This document shows, one piece after another, positions 19,236 through 27,939 of a DNA stretch of 27,939 nucleotides (position 1 is the first letter of the stretch; each line of letters opens with the position of its first letter). Where the stretch lies: positions 1-27,939 of the forward strand of contig KZ992588.1 in NCBI GenBank assembly GCA_003614735.1. The letters are read 5' to 3'. The translations under genes and the position numbers were made by a program. The notes under the pieces were generated by a model. It was not told where the DNA came from. It was given only the letters and a program-made list of their open reading frames with translations, and did not search any database. This DNA comes from Thamnocephalis sphaerospora. Lineage: Eukaryota; Zoopagomycota; Zoopagomycetes; Zoopagales; Sigmoideomycetaceae.

Positions 19236-19666
19236 TCGTCGATACACGACAAGAAAGGGGCTTGGTCGACGAGCGAGCGACAAACGGAGAGATGCGATGC
19301 GCAGCGCTTACGCGTCGACATCTGCCAGAGGATAAGGACGACGTTGACATCGCAGAACGAGCGATTTTCAACCAATACTTGTTCATTGAAAGGGGCCACC
19401 ATACATGCACACACACACACACACACACACACACTTGTCACGCCACATGTACATGGGTAAAAGACAGCTCGGGGCACTGTGCTTGGCACGACGGCCAAGT
19501 AAATGACTATTGGGATGCGTCTGACCAAGTGGAGGTGCGTGCAAAAGAAAAGCCGACGGCAAAGATGGTGCGAACAGGGGGGTAGACATACATACGCGAC
19601 AATAAAAGACACCGGCAGAGATGAGAAGAGCGGGATAAACGTGCTGCAGCGCCGCGCCTGTCAATG
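19236..19666. other. Intergenic with a CA microsatellite
   Basis: Lies downstream of the 766-residue gene (-) and probably contains its 3' UTR. An open frame across 19262-19585 (+) reads through the CA repeat and has no ATG at its start; it is not called as a gene. Nothing else was recognised. Confidence 0.45.
19408..19434. repeat. (CA)n microsatellite
   Basis: An uninterrupted 27-nt CA dinucleotide run, likely to vary in length between isolates. Confidence 0.95.
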
Positions 19667-22370
19667 CTACATGGCCACACTGTGCAGGCGAGCAGCTCGC
19701 GGCACTTCGCCAAACACCGCTTCAGAGTCGCCAGCATAGTTGTGCGCGGCAAGCAGGTGCGGCGCCACAAACTCGGCGCTAGATGCTTCCATTTCATCGT
19801 CATTCACCTCCCCATCGTCGTCACCGTGCTCGTCATTTGCCATGTGGTCGGCATTGAAACCCCCGTGATCGAGACTGTAGCGGTTCAGACGCGTGCGCTC
19901 GCTGCGGCTAAACGAGTGGCCGGCAGCCAAGAACATATCGCTACTTGGGTCCTGGCGACCAACCCAGCTCGACAGGCCTGTCGCCATCATCAACGACGAT
20001 GGAGTCCCACCGACCGGACCGGTATTTTTGTTTGTAGCATCGGCTGTCGCTGCTGCTAGCTCGTCGAACGTGGGAAGAGTCGTCACAGTGCCCGAACCCC
20101 GGCTTCTTCTCCGAGCAGCACTGGCCGAATCTTGGTGGTGAATTTTGATGGGCAGCGACGTGGCAAGGAAGCGAGGATCGCCCGTGGCGTGTGCGTAGTC
20201 GTCGTCGGCTGGCGACTGGCTGCCCGTCGGCTGGTTACGCAGCGCGACAAGACCGTCACGCGCCTCATCTGCGTCTTCGCTAGCACCCTCTTCGCCACTC
20301 AGCATATCGTCCATATCCAAATGGAACTTTTTCCGTGATCGTCGATGCCACACACCGTGGTCGACCATGGATGCGCTGTAGAGTGCCTGGCTGGCGCCAA
20401 AGCCACTGCCATACTGGCTCGGCATGACGCTAGTGCCAAAGTGCATACCAAGACGGCTAGTGGGCGGCGAGGCGACCGCGCTGCGCTCTGCGCCTACGTT
20501 ATTTTGTGTGCTGGCCACGGCTCCACTCTGCGGCGAGTCTGCCAGCTCAGTGTCACATTCTAGTTCTGCTTCTTCGTCCAATAAAAACACTAGCGCCGCC
20601 GTCTAGTAAGCAACAGCGCCACCACAAGCACTATTATAGCCGTTACTTACTATCTTCGCTGTCGTCTATGTCCTCGTTTGATACTCGACTAAACGTGTCG
20701 GCCAATGCATCGGCGTCATCGTCAAGCGCGTTTCTGAGTTGTGCGTGGTCGCTGTCATGGTGCTGCACATCTGCCGCAGCTCGTCTAGATGTCTCTACAG
20801 CATTGGCGTCGACGTGCAGTACTGTCGGTGGCTTGCGTGCCGTGCCCGTGTCCATACGCTCCTTGAGCAGGCTATCGCGACTACGCTCCAGCGCCGCCTG
20901 CAGCCCCTTTGCGGGCACACCATCGGCGGTAGGCGACGTGTTGCCGACGCTGGTGCCAAATGAGCGCGCCGCCATACGCTCGGCACGGGTTGCACCAGTG
21001 TTTACAAGCATGTCCATGCCACCATGCCTACCCAGGCTGCCCACCACCATGTTCTGTGCATCGACTATGGCAGGCCCATGGCCCTCGTCGCTAGCGTGTC
21101 CATCTTGGCCGTGGCCTCGACCACCGCGGCCACACTCGTCTGCACGGATGCTGCTGCCACGTGAGGTTGGTGAACCAGACGATGCTGACACAGTGTCGGC
21201 AAAAGTGACGGAGCGGCCGGCAGATGTCGCGCCCGACGTAGCACCGCGCACTGGTCCCTCAGCAGCCAGCACGCGTGCACGCTCCTTCTCATACTCGTGC
21301 AGTGCACGTTCTCGCAACGTGTCTGAGCAACGCAAGCAACGTAGCATCACTTCTTTGTCCTGCTGTGCGTGCTGCAGCCGCGTTTCCAGCTGCGTCTGCT
21401 GTTCAGCCCGATATTCGGCCACACGCCGCTCAAGCTCAGACTTTTCCGTGTGTGCATACGCATTCAAGGTGCCTTCAAGATGCTCTAGAAATGCAGCTGT
21501 GAAGCGCTCTATAGCCACGCATTATTAGCATCTCTACGCAGCACCCAAGTATGCGCAAACAGGCTCACCTTCGGCATTTGGCGGCAGATCTAGGCCGTTT
21601 TTTTCCGGATCATTGAGCACCACTTTGAACGCAGGGCTGAATGCAGCACTGGCGCGCACTCTGTCCACCTCATCGCCTGCCTGTGGTCCGACAGAGTACC
21701 GTTAGCCAGGCAACTTCACGGCTGAATCAGGTCCCACTGTCACCTACCACCACAGGCGCGCCATCCAGGATGCACACTGTACCGTCGGTCGGGGAAATAG
21801 CCAATAAGGTGCGCCGTGTTGCGGTTGCTCCAAACAGCCCAGCTGCCTTGGGCGATGTGTCGCTGCTGCTGCCGCGATGCTTTGCTTCGTAGGCGTATAT
21901 GTCGCGGTCACAGTTAAGGCAGCGAACGACGCGCCAGCCATGTAGCTCTGGCTTGGCCACAGTCAGTGCTTCGTGTTCCTGCACGCCATTGTATCGGCGT
22001 TAGTCGCATTGGTGCGTGTGCATGAGTGAATGCGCGCGTCGCACAGCGCGACCGATGACGAAGCTGACAGTGCATTCTCTCTCTCTCTCTCTCTCTCTTA
22101 TGCAGCGCCCGGCCAAGGGCACTGCACGTATGCACACACACACACACACACACGCACACATATGCATACACGCACGTACGCATTCGCACTCACCGCCGTG
22201 ACACCGCCCAGTCCAAGGGTCAGTTTCCGGCCAGTCGGCTCTTTGACCACCGGCAGAGAAGCGAGGTAAGCGGCTGCATCGGCAATGACCGCCGTGTGGC
22301 TCGACGGGCGCGGCGGCAGATGCAGCCGAATGTTGAGGCAGGAACATGCAATGAAATTGCTACCAAGCAT
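19667..22370 (-). CDS. 766-residue protein with N-terminal CxC/CxxC module and coiled coil, unrecognised (5 exons)
   Basis: Exons are 22370-22194, 21978-21748, 21680-21569, 21508-20651 and 20589-19667, totalling 2301 nt. Introns are 215, 67, 60 and 61 nt, all GT-AG. The start is the first plausible ATG (AACATG context); the frame is open further upstream but lacks an ATG. The N-terminal fold has NFIACSCLNIRLHL (C9, C11) and, after the first splice, LHGWRVVRCLNCDRDIYAYE (C79, C82): four cysteines spaced as in a two-knuckle zinc site of the Mss4/GFA/Yippee kind, which is my inference from spacing only. Next come AFSPAFKVVLNDPEKN and a charged coiled coil (about residues 185-245, SELERRVAEYRAEQQTQLET). 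The remaining 500 residues are Ser/Gly/Asp/His-rich and disordered, with a basic WHRRSRKKFHLDMDDM patch and acidic runs near the C-terminus. Function is unknown; an adaptor or regulator is the most that can be said. Confidence 0.75.
22077..22098. repeat. (CT)11 microsatellite inside an intron
   Basis: Eleven uninterrupted CT units within the 215-nt first intron of the 766-residue gene (GA on its sense strand). Confidence 0.95.
22133..22153. repeat. (CA)n microsatellite inside an intron
   Basis: A 21-nt CA run in the same intron, 34 bp from the CT run. Together they explain why this intron is about three times longer than the others in the window. Confidence 0.95.
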
Positions 22371-22983
22371 GTTGAGAAGCCAGGTGTGCACGTACGCGAA
22401 GACACGCTCGCGGCGCAGCGTTGTTGACACGGTAGAGCGATGAGGCGGCGACCGCCTGGTTTTCGTGGACAGACCACTGGCGCGTGCTGCAGTGCCGGCA
22501 GTGTCTGTCAATCGTAATGAGAGCGCAAAATGGCAGCTGGCACGCAGCGCGTCGATGCTTTGGGTGGCGAAGCAGAATGGTTGGTAAGGGCAAGGGATGC
22601 GTGCAGGTGGGCAGGCGGAAAGAGGCGCCGAGTATTTTGATGGAAAGTTGTCATCGCCGACCGATGACGCCACGGTGAACGCTACATCAACCGCCCTACT
22701 CACACTTTGCAATGGCGATAGTCACCCGAGACAGCGCAATCGCCGCCAATGATCCTCCTTATCATGTGGCTGACGTGCATGTCACTGTGCATCTCAAACC
22801 AGCACCAAGCAGCGTGTCAGCAGTAAAGTGATTGAATCGAATCATAACCGAGTCAAATCAGCCTAGGCCAAACCATCTATCCGTCGTGATCTCTGGTGAC
22901 TGCCCGGCCTGCCACGGTGGCCTGCCCCGGCATTGGCGGTGTATGCGCATGCTCGGACATGCGTGGCGGCGCAAATTGGTTTC
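22371..22983. other. Divergent upstream region between the 766-residue gene and phytochelatin synthase
   Basis: The first 340 bp are open on the minus strand in the frame of the downstream gene but lack an ATG and are pyrimidine-rich, so they are treated as leader and promoter. Near 22850-22864 is a TGACTC-type AP-1/Gcn4-like half site (minus strand of GAGTCA) among several TGA/TCA repeats. Its use is unproven. Confidence 0.4.
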
Positions 22984-23187
22984 ATCTGATAGAGAATGGC
23001 GGCGGCCAATAGGTGGCGTTGCCGGGCGTTGGCCTATCAGATGCTGTCCGATGGCCGATCAGATAAATCGTGCACGCCCTCGTTTTCCCGAAGCCCCAGT
23101 TGCACTTTTATGGACAAGCAGCCGGGTGCGTAGGGCGGGTTTTCGCTTTGCTTCTGTGGGCCTGGGGCGACAAGTACGAGCAGATAA
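22984..23187 (+). promoter_or_regulatory. Cluster of GATA-factor sites upstream of phytochelatin synthase
   Basis: Four GATA-type words lie within about 205 bp. ATCAGATAA at 23058-23066 is an exact match to ATCWGATAA, the consensus of fungal iron-regulatory GATA repressors (SreA/Fep1/Sfu1 family). ATCTGATAG at 22984-22992 and AGCAGATAA at 23179-23187 differ by one base each, and CTATCAGATG near 23034-23043 holds an ATCAGAT core. The last AGATAA runs into AGATAAATA and could also serve as a TATA-like element about 85 bp before the ATG. A CCAAT lies at 23006-23010. The sites are seen directly; regulation by iron or metal is inferred. Confidence 0.5.
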
Positions 23188-23268
23188 ATACGCGTCACTC
23201 CAACCCGCGTTCCCTGTCGCACACCGCTCCTCTTTCCCTCTACGCCCGATATCACCGGTGACTCGTTC

Positions 23269-24538
23269 ATGCCACTACGACACGCACTACTGGCCGCAGG
23301 TCGACGACACACCTGTCGGGTGCTCACCACGCACGCTATCCACCATGCGCCCTTGCTGTCGCAGTCGGCGCGGCCTGCTGCAAGCGGCACCGTCGGCAGC
23401 GGCAGCAGTATGCTGAGTGTGGCGCGCAATGCACGGCTCGCTGCCACCACCACTGCTTCGCGCCGTCGACGCAACAGCGCTTCTACCATTTCGGTGGAGC
23501 CGTGCATCAAATGCGCTGGCGAGCCAGTGGTGCCGCCGTCGCCAGCCACCTCGGCAGCAGCGCACACGCCGACCGCCGAAGATCGCCTGCCGTACGAGGA
23601 CGAGGGAGTGATGCGCTCTACATTCTACCGACGACCGCTGCCTGAGCACCTGGTTGCATTCGACTCGGCAGACGGCAAGAAGCTGTTCCGACGCTGTCTA
23701 GACGCCGGTCATGCGGAAGGGTACTTTCACCTGGCGGGCAACTTTGCATCGCAATCGGAGCCAGCTTGTATGTAGCGCGCGAGTGTCGCTGCGGCCGTGG
23801 TGAATCTGGGCTGATTGCGGCACTTTTGCGTTCGCGCGTAGATTGCGGCCCAAGCTCGCTGGCCATGGTGCTGAATGCACTCCAGATCGACCCGCGCCGC
23901 CGGTGGAAGGGTGCTTGGCGGTGGTAAGCTGTAGACGCAAGATGCTCTAACCGACTGTTGTAGGCTAACGGCTGCTCCAACAGGTACACTGACGAGCTGC
24001 TGGAAGGCTGTCTGCCGCTTTCCGTTATCAAACGCAAGGGCATCACGTTTTCTCAGTTCGCATGTAGGTATCGTGAAGGCGCTGCAGTGCCGCCGCAGCC
24101 TTAGCTTACAGTCACTTTCGATACGTCGCAGGCATGGCGAGTGGCCACTGTGAAGTGGAGGCAAAGCGCCCCGAGGACCACAGCTACGAGGAGTTTATGG
24201 CCGACCTGCGTCGAGTCACGTCGCGCACCGACAATGGCGAGCACATGGTGGTCAGCTATGCGCGCGCGACGCTGGGCCAGACGGGCGACGGGCACTTTTC
24301 TCCCGTCGGCTCCTTCTGCCCCACGCCGACGGCCAAGGATCCTCAAGGTGGTGCTGTTTTGGTGCTAGATGTAGCGCGTTTCAAGTACCCCAGCTACTTT
24401 TGCCACACGCGCATGCTCTACGAAGCGACCAAGCCGCTGGATCGCACCACAGGCAAGAGTCGCGGCTGGTTTTTGTTGCGGCCGCGCAAAAACTCGCCCG
24501 TCTACGGCTGCGCCAGCGTGTGCAAAGACTGGGCGTGA
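23269..24538 (+). CDS. PCS: Phytochelatin synthase (4 exons)
   Basis: Glutathione gamma-glutamylcysteinyltransferase of the papain-like clan, making phytochelatins from glutathione to bind Cd, Zn, Cu and other thiophilic metals. Exons are 23269-23767, 23842-23923, 23984-24063 and 24132-24538; introns are 74, 60 and 68 nt. The product is 355 residues. The catalytic domain begins at STFYRRPLP and holds [18 protein letters not shown] (nucleophile C168, made by the first splice), [41 protein letters not shown] (H275) and [12 protein letters not shown] (D300). These correspond to C56, H162 and D180 of Arabidopsis PCS1, with Cys-His spacing of 107 against 106. The plant-type Cys-rich C-terminal domain is absent. 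Ahead of the core are about 112 extra residues; the first 40 ([16 protein letters not shown]...) are Arg/His-rich with no acidic residue, suggesting a mitochondrial presequence. A CIKC pair lies later in the extension. PCS is patchily distributed among fungi. Confidence 0.96.
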
Positions 24539-24812
24539 GCGCGTTCACCTGCTGCGCGCTTCCTGGGCGCGTGATTTTGTGTTTTATTCTTCCCTTTCTC
24601 TCCCCTCTTGTACACTGCTGCATTAGAGTAGCGCTACTTTGTCCATTCTTTGGCGATTCTAACTGCCGCGCCGGCAGCACACTTGTCCTGTTATGCGCTC
24701 ATTTCTCATCCGTGTATTAAAAATCCTGCACACCGTCATCTTGGCCACCCTTTCATACTACAATTTGCAATATATTATTCCACAATGTGGCTACATCATG
24801 CGGCAGCCTGGC
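24539..24812. other. Convergent 3' region of phytochelatin synthase and PEX3
   Basis: A 274-bp gap with a T-rich stretch (TGTTTTATTCTTCC) after the PCS stop and AT-rich sequence near 24715-24785, consistent with two 3' UTRs and their processing signals. No gene. Confidence 0.5.
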
Positions 24813-26779
24813 CTACGCTGTAGATGCATCCTTGTCGTACGACGAGTAGATGATGGCGGAATAGGCCCGCAGGGCGTTTGTGCTTGCCACCATGTTGAGA
24901 TACTCGTTGGGATAGCCGTTGAGAACGAGGTGTGCCTTTCGGCTGATTTCGGGCAGCAGCTTGACCAACGGGAAGCGCTTGTCGACCGTTTCTGCCTCAA
25001 TTTCAGTGATCTCGCGAATGCCGCTCTCGCTGCTGGCTGCCAGATCGGCAAACGGCTCGGGGAACATGGGGTCACGCAGCCGATGCAAGAGCAGCGAAAA
25101 GGACTCGTTCAAGCAGGCACGCAGCACTGCCACAAAATCCGGACTGTAGGTTTGCAGCAGAATGGTCAGCTGCCTTATCCACGCTTACAGCACCACGCGT
25201 GCCTCGGCTTACCTGTCCAGAAAGTCGCGCGTCTCGTCCAGCAAGTTGCGCAGCTCCGGTGTAATGGTGGTCGCATTCTCCGTCACGCCAGACTCGTTCA
25301 GGACACGCAGCACCTCGTCGTCCGTGTCGGGAATCAGCATGGTGCGCACGCTGTTGGCAGTCAGCCTCGGTCCACGCTACTGCACGCTCGAACCACGATT
25401 GCACTCACATCTCACTTAACGGTTCACCGTCAGATGCGCCTGGTGCCTCCTCGATGACGGTACGAATCGTGTCAAAAATGCTGCACATGTCATCGTAGGA
25501 GCAGGCCTTTTTCAGTGACAATCTACGTTGGCGTGCAGCGTATCAGCGGCTAGTACACACAATAATGGTCGTCTCTAGATAGTGACACATACTTGCCAAC
25601 GACCGCGTTCACTGCATAACGCGTACGCTCCAGGCACTGCCTCCAGCCTACATTCAGCAGCCACCAGCTGAAGCTGAGATACTGGCGCTCTGTCTCAACA
25701 GGCAGACGCGCATCGCGCTGCATGCCCATCTTCACCGACGCCTCCTGATTGGGGCCAGCTTCGGTGCCAGACTCGGCCACAGATGCCACGTAGATGTAGC
25801 GGCCCACAAGATTCAGCTGCACGTGTGTCAGCGTGGTGAGCAATGTCAGTAGGTAGACAGCGGCCACCGTGCGTGTAAAACCTGCCATACGCCACCGTCG
25901 CGTCATGATCAGTCGTCACTCGTGATGTAATCAGTAGCATGCGCATCAACGCTACACACTGGACAGCTTAATTTCCTGCCATATCTGCAACTTGGTTTCG
26001 CGATCAACGACAGGTGGCTTTTCAGCACTGCTGGGCGCCGGCGTCTCTGATGCCTGCTCAGCTGCTAGTGCACACGCGTGTCAACATACTGCACGCTTGG
26101 CGCAGCATGCCAATCTTGCCTACCTGGCGTCGAGTCCTTGGCGCCATCAGACGCTGCATTTGGAGTGGCATCATCTTGCTTTGATGCAAGCGTCGCGTCT
26201 GGACTGGCCGCTGCTGTTTTCGGCTCGGCCGTGTCAGTAATCTCTGAGCCACCGCTGAAGCTTGGCACACCAGCCTCCATAGGTGTCGGCGCTGGCGTTG
26301 CCGTGCCTTCCGGATGCTTCTCGCCCTCTGCAGCAGCCGGCGCCTCTACCTGCACGTAGCTGCTGCCCATATCGACTGGGTTGGACGCCTCGGTGACCGT
26401 AGTAGACGCTGGCGCTGCTGGTCGCGTTTGCCGCAGGCGCAAAGTAAGCGCGTCCACATTCACCTCCTCCGTCAGCTGCTCCGTCAGCGTCGGCAGCAGC
26501 GCCATCACCGTAAACAAACAGTCGCTCTGATTCTGCTCAAAGCGACGCTTCAGGCTGTTGCACATGGAGCAATGAGCACGCGTCGTGAACCCTGCGCTGC
26601 CGCCGCTACGTCACCACCTACTTTTCCCGAACGGCAAACTCTTCGGCCGATTTGCGCTGATAATCATTCAGCTTGTTACGTACGTAGCGGGTCGTGGCAT
26701 ACACGCCACCAATCGTGCCTGCTACCACCAGCAGACCGCGCTGGTGGCGCTTGGTAAAGTCCCAAATGCGTTGCAGCAT
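24813..26779 (-). CDS. PEX3: Peroxisomal membrane biogenesis factor PEX3 (7 exons)
   Basis: Membrane anchor that docks PEX19 and its cargo membrane proteins, needed to form peroxisomes. Exons: 26779-26622, 26554-26124, 26064-25960, 25881-25593, 25522-25409, 25350-25213 and 25173-24813. They total 1596 nt, or 531 residues. Family landmarks restored by splicing are an N-terminal membrane segment (residues about 15-32, GLLVVAGTIGGVYATTRYV), YQRKSAEEFAVREN, RRFEQNQSDCLFTVMALLPTL, KLQIWQEIKLSSFTRTVAAVY, VQLNLVGRYIYV, YLSFSWWLLNVGW, LLQTYSPDFVAVLRACLNES and a C-terminal EYLNMVASTNALRAYSA. Introns are 67, 59, 78, 70, 58 and 39 nt; the last ends in AAG rather than CAG/TAG, and the second has tandem TAGCAG acceptors. 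An acidic Pro/Ala/Thr-rich insertion of about 120 residues (98-216) splits the conserved region where human PEX3 has only a short linker. Near-perfect junction continuity makes the call secure. Confidence 0.96.
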
Positions 26780-27442
26780 GGATACAGACGGCGGATACTT
26801 GGCTGCTAGCGGGAAAGAGACAGCAGGCTGGTACAGGGACAATGGCACGTAGACGAAAAAGTTGGGAGCGGCGCTTGGGGACACGAAGGAAAGAAACTGT
26901 CGTGTACGCGATCAATGTGAACCACCACGGAATAAAAGTGCCGACAGTACATGTTGGATTGCGTTCACACTCGCCAGCACCAGCATTCATCGACAAAAGC
27001 GGATGCCGTCTGGCCGCTTTCCAGCTTTGGTAGACCAGTGCGCAGTCAGTAATGGCCAGTGCGTCAGTCATGGCGGAAAACCATGCTTTTGGATGCAACA
27101 AATGAGCCAACCTTGGTCTGGTGGCACACTCGCGGCTATCCTCTAGGAGCCGCTCAGCATACTCACATGCTTTCGGCAGCATACTGTAACGGAAGGTCAA
27201 TGCGTATTGCTCAGGCTTTCCCGGGTTGGCAACGAATCATGCACAGCGATCAAATGCCATGTGCTTGCTCGCCCATTGCAGCCGCCGTTGAGCCATCGAT
27301 GTGTGCGGGCACTCATTCATTGATAAGCGCAGCATTGACTGACTGTGCCGCTCTGTAGCAATATATTTGTGCTTACAGGCAAAGTGTTTGCCGCTGGCCG
27401 TCGTGAGCACGTATGAGTGATAATGGCAAGCACTAGCCTGGT
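26780..27442. other. Upstream region of PEX3, no further gene supported
   Basis: A 663-bp interval between the PEX3 start and the LINE fragment. Open frames on both strands lack ATG starts or recognisable features. The right part may contain LINE-derived sequence too decayed to recognise. Confidence 0.45.
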
Positions 27443-27939
27443 ATCAACACAGGTGAGAAAACAGATGCTATTCTGATTGTCTATACGTTGATCGGGCGGA
27501 TGTTGCAATGCCAAGGATGCAAAAAGTGTTTAGGAAATTTGGACTTGAGCGAGACGAATGGCGGGATATGCTGATAGCAGCGACCAGGGCGTCCGGGACA
27601 CTTGCATTGTCCTTTGAGAAGGAATCCAGAATAGCTAGCCTGCTGTTTGCCGACGACATTGTCCTCACGGGCCGCAACTGGGCGGACCTGGCGGCAATGC
27701 TGGCGGTATGCGACGAGCATGCACGACGCAACCGGTACCGGTTTGGAGCAGCCAAGTGCGAGGTGCTCGTCCCGCCGCAGAGCCGGCTGGATAGCATGCC
27801 GCCTCTCCGGCTAGCCGGCCAGGAGCTGCAGACGACGGACACATTCATCTACCTCGGGGTTCCCGTGAGCATTGCCGGTAGCCGAGAGGGTTTTCCAGCT
27901 AGGAGTGTTTTTCCCCAAGTGGTTTACCTCCCTGTACGG
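27443..27939 (+). mobile_element. Decayed non-LTR retrotransposon (LINE) reverse-transcriptase fragment
   Basis: The plus strand encodes part of a LINE-type reverse transcriptase and runs off the right edge. In one frame from 27481, YVDRADVAMPRMQKVF recalls motif A (AYDRxD), then FRKFGLERDEW leads to RIASLLFADDIVLTG, the catalytic FADD box at 27646-27657. This is followed by CDEHARRNRYRFGAAKCEVL and TFIYLGVPVSIAG, the downstream KCxV and YLGVP motifs of fungal elements. Just upstream, EKTDAILIV fits the strand before motif A but lies in another frame, implying a frameshift near 27484. Only about 50 residues separate motif A from FADD, and the usual RQGxPLSPLLF block is missing, so an internal deletion is likely. 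The 5' end is truncated or unrecognisable. It is inactive as it stands. Confidence 0.85.

Noticed and set aside
19262-19585. Plus-strand ORF through the CA repeat
   Set aside because: No ATG at its start, no motif, part of it is microsatellite, and it lies in the likely 3' UTR of the gene on the other strand.
22016-22269. Open frames encoding Ser-Leu and His-Thr repeats
   Set aside because: They are translations of the CT and CA microsatellites inside an intron.
22371-22712. Longer N-terminus for the 766-residue protein
   Set aside because: It is in frame and open but has no ATG, and its sequence is pyrimidine-rich with poor protein character. The conserved-looking part begins at the ATG at 22370.
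23269-26779. Idea of a metal-detoxification gene cluster around phytochelatin synthase
   Set aside because: The neighbours are PEX3 and an unrecognised regulator-like protein; no transporter, metallothionein or glutathione-synthesis gene is present.
27468-27848. Minus-strand ORF of 126 codons at the right end
   Set aside because: It is antisense to the LINE reverse transcriptase, whose FADD and YLGVP motifs fix the coding strand as plus.

Overview
The window looks like nuclear DNA of an intron-rich fungus with high coding GC, probably an early-diverging (zygomycete-type or similar) lineage. Supporting points: a fungal-type PEX3, HEM14, BET4 and mS41; many short introns (24 of the 25 inferred here are 37-88 nt, one is 215 nt) with GT-AG ends and CTAAC/CTGAC-like branch points; genes about 0.1-1 kb apart; long low-complexity regulatory-type proteins; and a fragment of a non-LTR retrotransposon. 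I infer the lineage from general features only and cannot name a species.

Layout. 1-1303 (+): the 3' part of an F-box-type propeller-like protein running off the left edge. 2087-7994 (all -): a large PX+PB1 protein, then a small thioredoxin, then mitochondrial protoporphyrinogen oxidase (HEM14, 3 exons). 7995-11445: a 3.4-kb region with only weak gene signals (a possible unrecognised multi-exon gene at about 9.2-9.9 kb). 11446-15609 (+): a 1387-residue largely disordered protein with a C-terminal PB1-like fold. 15833-17231 (-): Rab geranylgeranyltransferase alpha subunit (BET4, 7 exons), divergent from mS41 (17341-17931, +, 4 exons) across 109 bp. 18367-18978 (-): a small secretory/membrane protein of unknown role. 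19667-22370 (-): a 766-residue, 5-exon protein with an N-terminal pair of cysteine motifs, unrecognised. 23269-24538 (+): phytochelatin synthase, 4 exons, with a long N-terminal extension, preceded by a cluster of GATA-type sites. 24813-26779 (-): the peroxisome biogenesis factor PEX3, 7 exons. About 27440 to the right edge (+): a decayed LINE reverse-transcriptase fragment.

The genes are mostly unrelated housekeeping functions: haem synthesis, thiol redox, Rab prenylation, mitochondrial translation and peroxisome membrane assembly. Two points stand out. First, a catalytic-domain-only phytochelatin synthase has a predicted targeting extension and a promoter carrying an exact match to the iron-GATA-factor consensus. 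Second, two giant, intronless, disordered proteins, both ending in PB1-like domains, are transcribed away from each other across a 3.4-kb interval. I found no tRNA, rRNA or CRISPR array.
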